19,984 nucleotides of DNA from Cyclobacteriaceae bacterium (lineage in GTDB: Bacteria > Bacteroidota > Bacteroidia > Cytophagales > Cyclobacteriaceae): positions 1 through 19,984 of the forward strand of contig JANQST010000501.1 of NCBI GenBank assembly GCA_028279155.1, in the 5' to 3' direction. A program made the translations under genes and the position numbers. Below the pieces are notes generated by a model, which worked only from the letters and a program-made list of their open reading frames with translations, had not been told where the DNA came from and did no database searches. Below, one piece after another: positions 7,076-15,187 of the stretch (the stretch's first letter is position 1; each line of letters opens with the position of its first letter).

Positions 7076-8167
7076 TTAGATCTCAAAACCTCTCATTTTC
7101 TTATTTTTCAAAATCACCCACATCACCACAGGTGCACCGATGAGCGCATTTACAGCATTCAAATGCAAAAAGTGCTTCTCCCAGGGAAGGTGCACGAACA
7201 AGTCTGCTGCCTGAGCTATTGTAGCGCCAAGTAGTATTACTGCCGGCATTAGGATACGATGATCAGAGGTACTAAAAAGTCCTCTTGCTAAGTGGGGTAT
7301 AATTAAACCCAAAAAGAGGATTGGGCCACAATATGCAGTGACCGGACCAGCCAAAAGTACTGCACAACCGAGTGTGATTAGCCGGGTTCTCTTTACAGAT
7401 AGTCCCATGCTTCTCGCATAGTTTTCTCCTAACAAAAAAGCATTTAGCGGTTTTGTCATGAGCCACCCTCCTACTAAACCAATGATTGCCATTGGCAACA
7501 GAATTGGAAAGTGTTCCCAGTAGACTCCGGCAAAACTGCCATCATTCCAACCTGCATAGATTTTTGTTTGAGATTGGTTGGTAAAATGCAGGATAACACT
7601 GATCAACCCCTGGGCCAAGAAGCCCAACATTAACCCGAAAATAAGTAGCGTGATAGTGCTTACATACTTCGAAACAGTTACCATAACCATGAGTACCATC
7701 ACACAACCAATCATCGCTCCTGCCACGATACTCATGTTGCCCATGAATTCGAACTTCTGGAGAAATGACGATCCTACTACCGCTGCTGCAGTAACAACCA
7801 AGGCGACACCTAATTGTGCTCCAGCGGTTAAACCAAGTGCCCAGGGACCAGCTAGAGGATTTTTGAACAAGGTTTGCAACTGTAGACCCGCTGCTCCCAG
7901 TGCAGCCCCCCCTACAATTGCCGCCAAAGTTCTGGGTAATCTAAGCTCCAGAATGATAGTACTCCACGTCACATCAGCTGCCTGACTTCCTATCAGAACA
8001 TCAATGATTCCTGCCACCGGGATTTTCACAGAACCAATTCCAAGCTCCAGGAGAAAGACAACTATGACGCAAGCAACAAGAATGGGAAAAAGGAACAGAC
8101 GAGAATGACTCGCAAGCCTTGATCTTTGCTTGGTTGTACTTATTGTCGGAGCGATTGTTGATGGCAT
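7076..8167 (-). CDS. FecCD/BtuC-family ABC importer permease
   Basis: 363 aa, slightly longer than the usual 330 because of a hydrophilic N-terminus of about 25 residues. Family marks are LELRLPRTLAAIVGGAALG, QTLFKNPLAGPWALGLTAG in the early part and GLIIPHLARGLF in the late part, and about ten hydrophobic segments can be counted. BtuC/FecCD permeases form homodimers that move siderophores, haem, cobalamin or metal chelates into the cytoplasm. Its stop lies at the start of the ATPase gene, and 20 bases separate it from the last binding-protein gene, so the three binding proteins, permease and ATPase form one type II ABC importer set. Confidence 0.95.
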   Translation of the reverse strand: MPSTIAPTISTTKQRSRLASHSRLFLFPILVACVIVVFLLELGIGSVKIPVAGIIDVLIGSQAADVTWSTIILELRLPRTLAAIVGGAALGAAGLQLQTLFKNPLAGPWALGLTAGAQLGVALVVTAAAVVGSSFLQKFEFMGNMSIVAGAMIGCVMVLMVMVTVSKYVSTITLLIFGLMLGFLAQGLISVILHFTNQSQTKIYAGWNDGSFAGVYWEHFPILLPMAIIGLVGGWLMTKPLNAFLLGENYARSMGLSVKRTRLITLGCAVLLAGPVTAYCGPILFLGLIIPHLARGLFSTSDHRILMPAVILLGATIAQAADLFVHLPWEKHFLHLNAVNALIGAPVVMWVILKNKKMRGFEI

Positions 8168-8187
8168 TTTATTTCATATTTAGAGGG

Positions 8188-9435
8188 TTAATTATAGAAG
8201 CTGTCTTTGACCTTCAGAGGCAAAGTCATGGTCTTTTCAAAATGATCCATGAAGAAGGGTTCATAGTTTGGAAGTCTCTCCGGATGGATCAATTTGACAA
8301 GGTCTGTCAATATCTTATCCGGTCTCACAACTGCTTCGCCATACCAATCAAAAGCATTAAACTCCGGTTTTCTTCTCCTCATGTTGTGATACAGGTTGCC
8401 GTTTTTCCAGGAAGTAAATCGCTCTAGAAAATTTTCTGAAGGAAGAGCGACAGAATGTATATCTCCAATCATCCAATGGGCTGCTTCATTTGCCCTGACC
8501 AAAAATTCTTCACTACTCATCGGTTCACCACCGTTTCTAACGGGTCGGGTAAAGTCTTCCAGTAGATTAACTACCCCAACATCTCTCATGAATTGAGCCT
8601 CAATGCTATTCGTGTGGACTACCCACCGGTCCTTACCAGCATAATAACCCCATACCATTGTCGGCTTGTTATCCAACTTCTTTGTTAGCGTTTTTACTGA
8701 CTCAACACCTTCCTCTATTTGTGCAAACTTTTGGTTGGCCACTGCCTCTGCGTTGAAAAAAAGCGAATAGAATTTGATCCATTCCGCTCGCCCGAGGTAG
8801 TCTCCCTCTGCCCACTCAAATACAGGAGCAGTGGCTACTCCAAAGCTTCTGCTCTTATCCAGCACATCTGCAAAATCCAGATTGGCAAGGTTCATCAAAA
8901 AAAGATCTGATTTTGTTTCCAGTAGGACTTCCAAGTTGGCTGGTAGATGCCAACTATACCCGATTTGTGCAAGATCCTTAGCAAGAACACGATTCCTTAT
9001 CGAATCATCATAGGAAACAGCACCTCCAACCGCCACAACTTTTTCAAAAAGACCTAGCTCAGACATGAAACTTTCGCCATTCTGGATGTTTAGAGCTACA
9101 CGTTCAGCAGGAATAGGAATTACGGTTGCGTCAGACAGTTCTCCGGTAAGCGCCGGAGCTGGAGTTCCCTTCTGAACCAGTACCATAACATCCTCTCTCA
9201 CCTCATTTCCATTCCCTTCCCACGAGCTAAGCTTTGCATTGGTACGAACAACCTTGTAATTACCATAGTAGGCAACATTGAAATTCCTGGCATACTTAAT
9301 GTCTATCTTTTGCTCAAAATAGTCTTTACTCGAATCGAATGCTTCAAAATCATCAGTACCTTCTTGAGTTGAAATCCCGCATGAAATAAATGCCCATGAA
9401 AGCATAAAGGCCGATATGTAGTACCACTTCATCAT
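8188..9435 (-). CDS. Periplasmic substrate-binding lipoprotein, paralog 3 (FecB/BtuF-like)
   Basis: 415 aa from the ATG at 9435, one base after the preceding TGA. The reading frame is open further upstream to 9492, but that would place 19 polar residues before the signal peptide, so I reject the longer form. The signal peptide ends in a lipobox AFIS-C (Cys at residue 19). The body has the type III binding-protein plan: YARNFNVAYYGNYKVV at the start, VEKVVAVGG-like GLFEKVVAVGG, IGYSWH, a long linker helix after FEWAEGDYLGRAEWIKF, and RPDKILTDLVKLIHPERLP at the end. It is homologous over its whole length to the two genes upstream. It probably delivers a metal or metal chelate to the FecCD permease. 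Confidence 0.9.
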   Translation of the reverse strand: MMKWYYISAFMLSWAFISCGISTQEGTDDFEAFDSSKDYFEQKIDIKYARNFNVAYYGNYKVVRTNAKLSSWEGNGNEVREDVMVLVQKGTPAPALTGELSDATVIPIPAERVALNIQNGESFMSELGLFEKVVAVGGAVSYDDSIRNRVLAKDLAQIGYSWHLPANLEVLLETKSDLFLMNLANLDFADVLDKSRSFGVATAPVFEWAEGDYLGRAEWIKFYSLFFNAEAVANQKFAQIEEGVESVKTLTKKLDNKPTMVWGYYAGKDRWVVHTNSIEAQFMRDVGVVNLLEDFTRPVRNGGEPMSSEEFLVRANEAAHWMIGDIHSVALPSENFLERFTSWKNGNLYHNMRRRKPEFNAFDWYGEAVVRPDKILTDLVKLIHPERLPNYEPFFMDHFEKTMTLPLKVKDSFYN

Positions 9436-9436
9436 C

Positions 9437-10669
9437 TCAATTAACTTTTTCCATTTTTCCCATAAAATACAATTCGTGATTGGGCAAAACATCCGGATGA
9501 AACAGGCTTATGAAGTCACTCAACAATAAATCCGGACGCATAGGTGCTGTTTGATACCAATCATATCCTCCGTAATCTGTAAACTTTTGAAAATGATGAT
9601 ATAGGTTGTTATTCCTATATGCTGGAAATGCTGACATGTATTTTTCAGTAGGCCAATTTTCGGTGGCTGACTGAAAAGAGAAAATAAAATCGATTTCATT
9701 GGCTCTCCCTAAGACAATTTCATCCGACATTGATATCCCTTCTGAAAGTCCATTGGCTAATGTTTTCGTGATGGCTGCCTCATTGTCTTCGAAAGGATTG
9801 ATGGCCCCTGCTGCTGTTAGTAGCTCCGCTATAGCACCATTCGATCTAACTGTCCAGTTGCCACTTTTACTATGCATTCCCCACATAGCTGTTGGCAGAT
9901 CAGTTTCAGGTTCCACTAGTGCCACCAGGGAATCACATCTTGATTTTATCTGATTGAAAACCTCGGTAGCCTTATCTTCAGCATTAATAAAAAGCGCATC
10001 ATACTTGATCCACTCCAATTGTCCAAGGTATGATGTTTCACTCCAGGAAAATTCAGGCGCAGCTTTCAACCCAAGTTTTCTTGTATTCTCCACTCCCTCT
10101 GCTTGTGTTAGACTGGCAGCTGTAAGCAATGTTACTTCAGGCTTCAAAGCCACAAGCATTTCAAGGTTGGGTCCTGTGTGCCATGAGGGTCCTATGGCCT
10201 TTAACTCCCCATTCAGGAATCGTTGACGTAGCGAAGAATCGTAGACAGCTTCATGTCCCAATCCCACCAGTTTATCGGTTTCGTCTAACAAGATGAAACG
10301 AGTAGGAGCATCATCTGCGTTTCCAGCTATTGTTGATACCGGTATCTCAACGATGTGAGCATTAGATAGCTCTCCTGTTAATTCTGGCACAGGAGTTCCT
10401 TTTTGAACAAGCACCATCACATCTGAAAAAGCATTGGCCCAGGAAACAGAATCTGAATCCTGGTCCGCAGCTCCATAATCAACTTTAGTCTTTAATATTT
10501 TATAATTTCCATGGTAGGAAACACTAAAGTTCTTTGCATAATCAATCGACGCTTTATTTGGAAAATAGTCCTTGGAAGAATGTTGACTTTTTTCTTCTCC
10601 GGAGGCAGTTTCATTTGGCGTGCAAGAAACCAACAAAACAAGAATTGAAATCGTGATAAGATATTTCAT
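9437..10669 (-). CDS. Periplasmic substrate-binding lipoprotein, paralog 2 (FecB/BtuF-like)
   Basis: 410 aa. Signal peptide with lipobox LLVS-C (Cys16). Shared blocks with its neighbours: DYAKNFSVSYHGNYKIL, VMVLVQKGTPVPELTGELS (nearly identical in paralog 3), IGPSWH, FSWSETSYLGQLEWIKY, NNLYHHF, YDWYQ and RPDLLLSDFISLFHPDVLPNH. The linker-helix region places it in the type III (cluster A) binding proteins used with FecCD permeases. It overlaps the preceding gene by 4 bases (ATGA), so translation is likely coupled. Paralogs 2 and 3 look closer to each other than to paralog 1, which suggests two successive duplications. Confidence 0.92.
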   Translation of the reverse strand: MKYLITISILVLLVSCTPNETASGEEKSQHSSKDYFPNKASIDYAKNFSVSYHGNYKILKTKVDYGAADQDSDSVSWANAFSDVMVLVQKGTPVPELTGELSNAHIVEIPVSTIAGNADDAPTRFILLDETDKLVGLGHEAVYDSSLRQRFLNGELKAIGPSWHTGPNLEMLVALKPEVTLLTAASLTQAEGVENTRKLGLKAAPEFSWSETSYLGQLEWIKYDALFINAEDKATEVFNQIKSRCDSLVALVEPETDLPTAMWGMHSKSGNWTVRSNGAIAELLTAAGAINPFEDNEAAITKTLANGLSEGISMSDEIVLGRANEIDFIFSFQSATENWPTEKYMSAFPAYRNNNLYHHFQKFTDYGGYDWYQTAPMRPDLLLSDFISLFHPDVLPNHELYFMGKMEKVN

Positions 10670-11844
10670 TGCTTTGTTAGTTTCACTTTGTCAAAAAATA
10701 TTGGTGTATGATTTGGTAGAATATCCGGGTAGAAAATCGACACCAAATCTTCTAGCACTAAATCTGGTCGAACGTTCGGAGTTTCGTACCAGTCATAAGC
10801 ATCATGTTCAATTCTTGTTCTTTTTTGATAATGATAAACATTACCTTCTCGGTAAGACTTGAAACTATTTAGGAAATTTAAGGGAGGCCAGTCAGCATCT
10901 TCGGTACTGTTTACGATCCAAAAATCAGCATCTGCAGCTTCTTTCAAAAGTTGTTCGTTGGAAATCCCCACGCTATGGGTGGGTCCATCATCTTTTAAAA
11001 CATTGATACTTACATCCTGAAGGTAAGCCGCATAGTAATCATTTCGATGAGCGCTCCAGTCTCCTCTATTGGATGGGAAATCAAGCAAAAACGATTTTGC
11101 TTTTTCATCCCTATTCTCAACCAAAGTAATGAGCTCATTACATCTCGATTCAATTTTTTCAAAGAGTTCATTTGCTTCTGCTTCTGCATTGTAGAATAGA
11201 GAGGTGAACTTGATCCATTCCGATCTTGCCAGGTAAGTCTGCTCTGCCCAAGCAAACTGTGGAATCGCATTGATACCCAAATCTCTCAATTTCTCCATTC
11301 CATCTAGTCGAGAGTTATCATAGGTGTGTAGCACCAAAAGTTCTGCACCTGCAGACATGAGTAATTCAGGTTCTGGTACACTATGAAAACTGTAGCCAAT
11401 AGATGCGATTTGTTTTTTTTCCCATCTTTCTCGAAGCTCGGAATCATATATTCCTCCTCCTCCCATTCCTACAATTTTGTCAATCAGTCCCAGGCTTTTA
11501 AGACGAGTAATCTCTCCATCTTCATTAGCTGCTGCAGACTCAATAGGAATTTCAACATACCAGTAATCACCTCTCTCGTCATCGATTGAAGGTTGAGTTG
11601 TACCCTTGGGATATAAAATCAATTTCTGATTATAATCAATTTCACGCCTATCAGACTTGCAGGAAAGCTCTACTACTTTATAGTTTTCGTGATAAGTAAC
11701 TTTGAAATTCTTGGCGTACTTAGGTCTGGTCTCCGTCCATGTAACATGCTCTTCTGATGTTCTTGATTCAGATGTGGATTTGCTGTTAGAGCATGCAAAA
11801 AGGGTAAGACAAAAGATGATAGCTGCCAATCTAAGTACACTCAT
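10666..11844 (-). CDS. Periplasmic substrate-binding lipoprotein, paralog 1 (FecB/BtuF-like)
   Basis: 392 aa. Lipobox TLFA-C with Cys18. The body has KYAKNFKVTYHENYKVV, a shortened VLVQKGT region (LILYPKGTTQP), GLIDKIVGMGGGGIYD, IGYSFH, FAWAEQTYLARSEWIKF and NVYHYQ followed by YDWYE and RPDLVLEDLVSIFYPDILPNH. It is the most divergent of the three. It starts 6 bases after the FtsX-type permease gene and overlaps paralog 2 by 4 bases. Possible explanations for three binding proteins are different chelates, different metals, or a heteromeric complex at the permease; the sequence does not decide. Confidence 0.92.
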   Translation of the reverse strand: MSVLRLAAIIFCLTLFACSNSKSTSESRTSEEHVTWTETRPKYAKNFKVTYHENYKVVELSCKSDRREIDYNQKLILYPKGTTQPSIDDERGDYWYVEIPIESAAANEDGEITRLKSLGLIDKIVGMGGGGIYDSELRERWEKKQIASIGYSFHSVPEPELLMSAGAELLVLHTYDNSRLDGMEKLRDLGINAIPQFAWAEQTYLARSEWIKFTSLFYNAEAEANELFEKIESRCNELITLVENRDEKAKSFLLDFPSNRGDWSAHRNDYYAAYLQDVSINVLKDDGPTHSVGISNEQLLKEAADADFWIVNSTEDADWPPLNFLNSFKSYREGNVYHYQKRTRIEHDAYDWYETPNVRPDLVLEDLVSIFYPDILPNHTPIFFDKVKLTKQ

Positions 11845-11850
11845 AACACA

Positions 11851-14274
11851 TCAATCTTTTCTTAATACAGTAACAGGATTTACATATAAGGCTCGCCACG
11901 AAGGAGCAAAAGCGGCAATGATGGATAAGACAATCAGTGAGACTGCTACAAGCACATATGTAGTCACGTCTACCAACTCAACTTCAAACAGGAAGGGAAG
12001 AATAGGCCTAAGAATCAATGGTGCAAGTAATAACCCAAGACCTATTCCCAGACCTGAGATGCTGAACAAATCCTTCATCACCAAGAGCAGAATATTCTGC
12101 TCGTTTGCTCCCAATACCTTTCTTAATGCCAGTTCTTTTACTTTCAGCACCAGTATAAATGACATGATGCTGAACAATCCAATAGCGGCAATCACACTAC
12201 CAATCGTCGCTATTGTCAGAAATAATAAGCTCGTAACTTTTGACTGCCAGTTGGCATTCTCCACATGCTCACCCATTTGCATGTATTCGAAAGTGGGTTG
12301 GTTTTCATCCAGTGACAAAATCGCACCACTCAGCTTTGGCTCTAATTCTGAAAGTGGTAAATCTGTGTTCACGACATAGAATGCATCCGTGTCTGTGTAT
12401 GACAAAAGAGACAGGTAGATGCTTGGATTGTTATGATTAATTATACTCTGATGTTTAACATTCTCAGTGATCCCAATGATTCTGAGATAAGGTCTTTCAG
12501 ATTCATAATTTCCTAATTTCAGACGTTTACCAATAGGGTTTTCATCTGGCCAAATTCTAGTTGCGAATTGTTCATCAATTACCACTCTCAATTCATTGGA
12601 AATGTGATCAGAATAATCAAAGGATTCTCCTCTTAAGAAATTCACACCCATTGCCTCAAAGTAATTGGGTGTGACTCGCTGTATACTAATAAATGGGTTC
12701 TCAGATTGAGATTCTTTTGACTGACCTTCGACCGTGAACAACGACTGAGAATCGGTGGTCGTTTTTACAACATCTGATAATGGTAAAGCAGAATTCAAAG
12801 CAACCCCCTTTACTCCCGGGATTTCCTTGATCGACTTTAAGCTCGATTCAAAAAATGCCCGTTTCTTTTCGTGCCCTCCGTACTTAAACCATGAAAGCGC
12901 TATTCGAAATGTGATTTTTTGGTTTGGGTTGTAACCAAGGTTTGCTTCTTGCGCTGCGCTAAAACTTTTAAACAAAAGTCCACCACCGATCAGCAACAAA
13001 ACGCATACGAAAATTTGCACTACAGCCATTCCTTTTTGGATACCATTTTGCTTGCTACTACCTGTTGTTTGTTGCCCCTCCTTTAGCCTTTCATAAAGGT
13101 TTTTATTGGCAGAAAGAAAGAACCCGGGAACTGCTCCCACAACAAAACCCAGAAGTATTGCCAATAAAAAGGTATAGAGAAGCACATACCGATCAATACC
13201 AACTTCAAGCCAATGAGGTAGGTATGGGTTCACCAGTTCAGCAGATAATCCAATAAAAATCCAAGCAAGCAACAGACCAAACACACTACCAATCATCGAT
13301 AACACCAAAGAGTTAATGATGAATTCTCTTATGATTAAACCGTTTGAAGATCCAAGCACTTTACGTAGTACCGTCTCTCTACCTCTCCTAATGGCCTGAC
13401 TTACAATAAGATTCGAAATATTAACAGCTGCAATAATTAAAAGGAACACGACTGCTGCACCGATCAGTAGTAAGTATTTGCTTATGTTACCAAGAAACAA
13501 ATCTGATAGTGGAGTTGCTATGAAAGATATTCCATGGTTTGATTTAAAGTGCCTTTGCTCAAGCTGGGCCGCATATTGCTTCAACTCTTCGTTGAATTGA
13601 TCTATGGTAACTCCTGGCTTTAACCGAGCCAAACCTATTTCTGACCGATAATCCCTGGCGTCAATGACAAAATCTGCATAAGCAATGGATCGATATCCTT
13701 CCACCTTTCCTGGAAAACTGAATCCCTCTGGCATCACACCATAGTTCGAATATGAAAATCCATCCAATGTGACCTCAAGTCCTTCTACTTCTTCATTTCC
13801 ATCAAAACGCCTTTTCCAAAAATCATGCGTAAGCATAATTGTATGAGAACCCCGTTTGTCAATGGTTTCAGGCCAGTGGCTTCCAATGGCCGGGTCAACT
13901 CCAAGAATTTTGAAAAGATTACTTGAAGCAAAGGTGATGGTAAAATCTTCGGGTTGCTTTCCGTCACCACTCAAATTGTATCTACCACCATCACGATAAA
14001 CCGCAAGCCCTTCAATACTTGTTAATTCCTTTTGCATATCCAGAAACTCCGGATGCGACAAGTATCCTTTTTCATCCCCTTTGATTGAATGGACTTGAAC
14101 TAGCCTGTTTGATTCCTTGAAAGGCAAAGGAGAGAGCAGTAGGGCATCGATGTAGCTATATACAACAATGCTTGTACTGGTAGCAATAGCAATCGTAAAA
14201 ATGATCACAGCGGCAATTGCCGGCCTTTTTCTGATACCGCGGAAAGCGATCTTGGTGTTCAGTAATACGTTCAT
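11851..14274 (-). CDS. Orphan MacB/FtsX-type duplicated permease (ADOP-like)
   Basis: 807 aa, with two copies of the periplasmic core plus FtsX layout. The first half has a TM segment (about residues 19-43), then PLPFKESNRLVQ, SSNLFKILGVDPAIG, HDFWKRRFDGNEEVEG, YGVMPEGFSFP and LARLKPGV, all typical of the MacB_PCD domain of ADOP proteins, followed by three FtsX helices. A second TM, periplasmic domain (with TPNYFEAMGVNFLRGE and PDENPIGKRLKLG) and three FtsX helices (containing LALRKVLGANEQNI) follow; the tail is VNPVTVLRKD. No LolD/MacB-type ATPase is encoded beside it. It overlaps the His-rich lipoprotein gene by 4 bases. By context it may act mechanically on periplasmic zinc-binding partners rather than as a drug exporter; this is inference. 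Confidence 0.9.
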   Translation of the reverse strand: MNVLLNTKIAFRGIRKRPAIAAVIIFTIAIATSTSIVVYSYIDALLLSPLPFKESNRLVQVHSIKGDEKGYLSHPEFLDMQKELTSIEGLAVYRDGGRYNLSGDGKQPEDFTITFASSNLFKILGVDPAIGSHWPETIDKRGSHTIMLTHDFWKRRFDGNEEVEGLEVTLDGFSYSNYGVMPEGFSFPGKVEGYRSIAYADFVIDARDYRSEIGLARLKPGVTIDQFNEELKQYAAQLEQRHFKSNHGISFIATPLSDLFLGNISKYLLLIGAAVVFLLIIAAVNISNLIVSQAIRRGRETVLRKVLGSSNGLIIREFIINSLVLSMIGSVFGLLLAWIFIGLSAELVNPYLPHWLEVGIDRYVLLYTFLLAILLGFVVGAVPGFFLSANKNLYERLKEGQQTTGSSKQNGIQKGMAVVQIFVCVLLLIGGGLLFKSFSAAQEANLGYNPNQKITFRIALSWFKYGGHEKKRAFFESSLKSIKEIPGVKGVALNSALPLSDVVKTTTDSQSLFTVEGQSKESQSENPFISIQRVTPNYFEAMGVNFLRGESFDYSDHISNELRVVIDEQFATRIWPDENPIGKRLKLGNYESERPYLRIIGITENVKHQSIINHNNPSIYLSLLSYTDTDAFYVVNTDLPLSELEPKLSGAILSLDENQPTFEYMQMGEHVENANWQSKVTSLLFLTIATIGSVIAAIGLFSIMSFILVLKVKELALRKVLGANEQNILLLVMKDLFSISGLGIGLGLLLAPLILRPILPFLFEVELVDVTTYVLVAVSLIVLSIIAAFAPSWRALYVNPVTVLRKD

Positions 14275-14714
14275 TCCTTTTGAGTTTTTGTCTTTTTGCT
14301 AAATGAATCCATCATCAGGTCTGCTCTTTCATTAAGTAGAATAATACTGTTGTTGAGTTCCTTTTGTACTTCCAACATCATTTCAGGAGTAAGGTCTACC
14401 GAAGGACTATGGTCGTGATCGTGTCCGTGATCGTGGTGGTCATGATCATCTGATTCGTATCCAGGGATCTCAACAAGATTAGCTTCCCAGTCAATGAAGT
14501 CCTGTTTTAAAACCGACAGCGAATCTTTTAACCTATCTCCTTCTTCCAAACTGTCAAGGAGAGTGTTCATGGTCTTAATCTTATTCACCACCCCTTCTTC
14601 AATTGATATTGTGGATTTATAGAATTCAATACTTTCTACAACCAGGGGGTGCTCCTTCGGTGTTGTACATCCAATAACTGTAAGCAAAATCACCAAATAC
14701 CTTAAGAGATTCAT
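14271..14714 (-). CDS. His-rich metal-binding lipoprotein
   Basis: 147 aa. Signal peptide with lipobox TVIG-C (Cys16). The middle is helical and charged (about residues 27-82). A metal-binding cluster at 89-103 reads DDHDHHDHGHDHDHS, with seven His in twelve residues, followed by another amphipathic helix with the pattern VQKELNNSIILLNERADL. It resembles in character the His-rich periplasmic zinc proteins (DUF2796/ZrgA-like) found next to FtsX permeases in Zur-controlled loci, but it is shorter and I cannot confirm homology. It is translationally coupled on both sides by 4-base overlaps, with the CxxC protein upstream and the FtsX permease downstream. It likely buffers or hands over zinc at the membrane surface. 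Confidence 0.88.
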   Translation of the reverse strand: MNLLRYLVILLTVIGCTTPKEHPLVVESIEFYKSTISIEEGVVNKIKTMNTLLDSLEEGDRLKDSLSVLKQDFIDWEANLVEIPGYESDDHDHHDHGHDHDHSPSVDLTPEMMLEVQKELNNSIILLNERADLMMDSFSKKTKTQKE

Positions 14715-15130
14715 TTTTGAATAATGATTGCGTTTGTGAGATTGAAAACCAGGTGCTCATAGTCGTTGTTGTTAAGCTTTAAGCGTCCTTTTACAGTTAA
14801 AAGCTCATCCATTCGAAACGGACGCTGAGCTACATCAAAGCTCACCTCCGCAACAGACTCAGGTCCTACGTGACCCCCACAAAAGAAACAGGAAGCGTAC
14901 GGAAGCTTTGAAATTATGATTCTATTTCCGTCAAGATCCAATGGAAGAAAATGTCCGGTGAGCGTTATCTCCTGGCCTTCTAATTGCTCTACTTTCGTAC
15001 TGAAAATAGGCATTTGAACTTCAGCTCCAAGTTCATCCGAAAACTGCCATTTGAATTGAGTATCTTCAAATACTTCCCATCCTGAAACTTGGAGTGAGGA
15101 AAAGAAAAATAAACTAGCAATTAAATACAT
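14711..15130 (-). CDS. Periplasmic CxxC protein, DUF3299-like
   Basis: 139 aa. A signal peptide covers about residues 1-17 and probable cleavage is after VSG. The mature part has ITLTGHFLPLDLDGNRIIIS, a short OB-like strand pattern, and SCFFCGGHVGPESVAEV with C81 and C84 and a nearby H87, then VKGRLKLNNND. This is the DUF3299-type layout (a GFMLP-like strand, then a C-x2-C loop). The cysteines may bind zinc or serve as a thiol site. It heads the His-rich lipoprotein and FtsX permease trio, with overlaps of 4 bases, and is separated from the ABC-2 permease upstream by 52 bases that hold a small hairpin. Function is unknown; family assignment is by motif only. Confidence 0.85.
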   Translation of the reverse strand: MYLIASLFFFSSLQVSGWEVFEDTQFKWQFSDELGAEVQMPIFSTKVEQLEGQEITLTGHFLPLDLDGNRIIISKLPYASCFFCGGHVGPESVAEVSFDVAQRPFRMDELLTVKGRLKLNNNDYEHLVFNLTNAIIIQK

Positions 15131-15167
15131 CTTCTTACCAATTAGATTCTTATCGTAAATTGATGAA

Positions 15168-15187
15168 CCTGAATACCATGATTCAGG
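15168..15187. repeat. Inverted repeat at permease stop codon, possible RNA hairpin
   Basis: A perfect 7-base inverted repeat, CCTGAAT and ATTCAGG, separated by 6 bases. In the minus-strand transcript it overlaps the TGA stop of the permease at 15183 and lies 38 bases before the next ATG at 15130. No run of U follows, so it is not a standard terminator. It could slow or process the transcript between the ABC-2 cassette and the zinc-type genes. Confidence 0.35.

Noticed and set aside
7578..7985. 135-codon plus-strand open frame opposite the FecCD permease
   Set aside because: The Ala/Pro/Thr-rich translation is the typical mirror of a hydrophobic membrane gene; the minus-strand frame has full FecCD motifs.
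9436..9492. Longer N-terminus for binding protein 3
   Set aside because: It would overlap the previous gene by 56 bases and put a polar stretch before a standard lipoprotein signal; ATG at 9435 fits better.
11702..12379. 225-codon open frame on the plus strand
   Set aside because: It lies opposite the FtsX-type permease and the start of binding protein 1, both with clear family motifs; its translation is Ser/Thr/Ile-rich and resembles no family.
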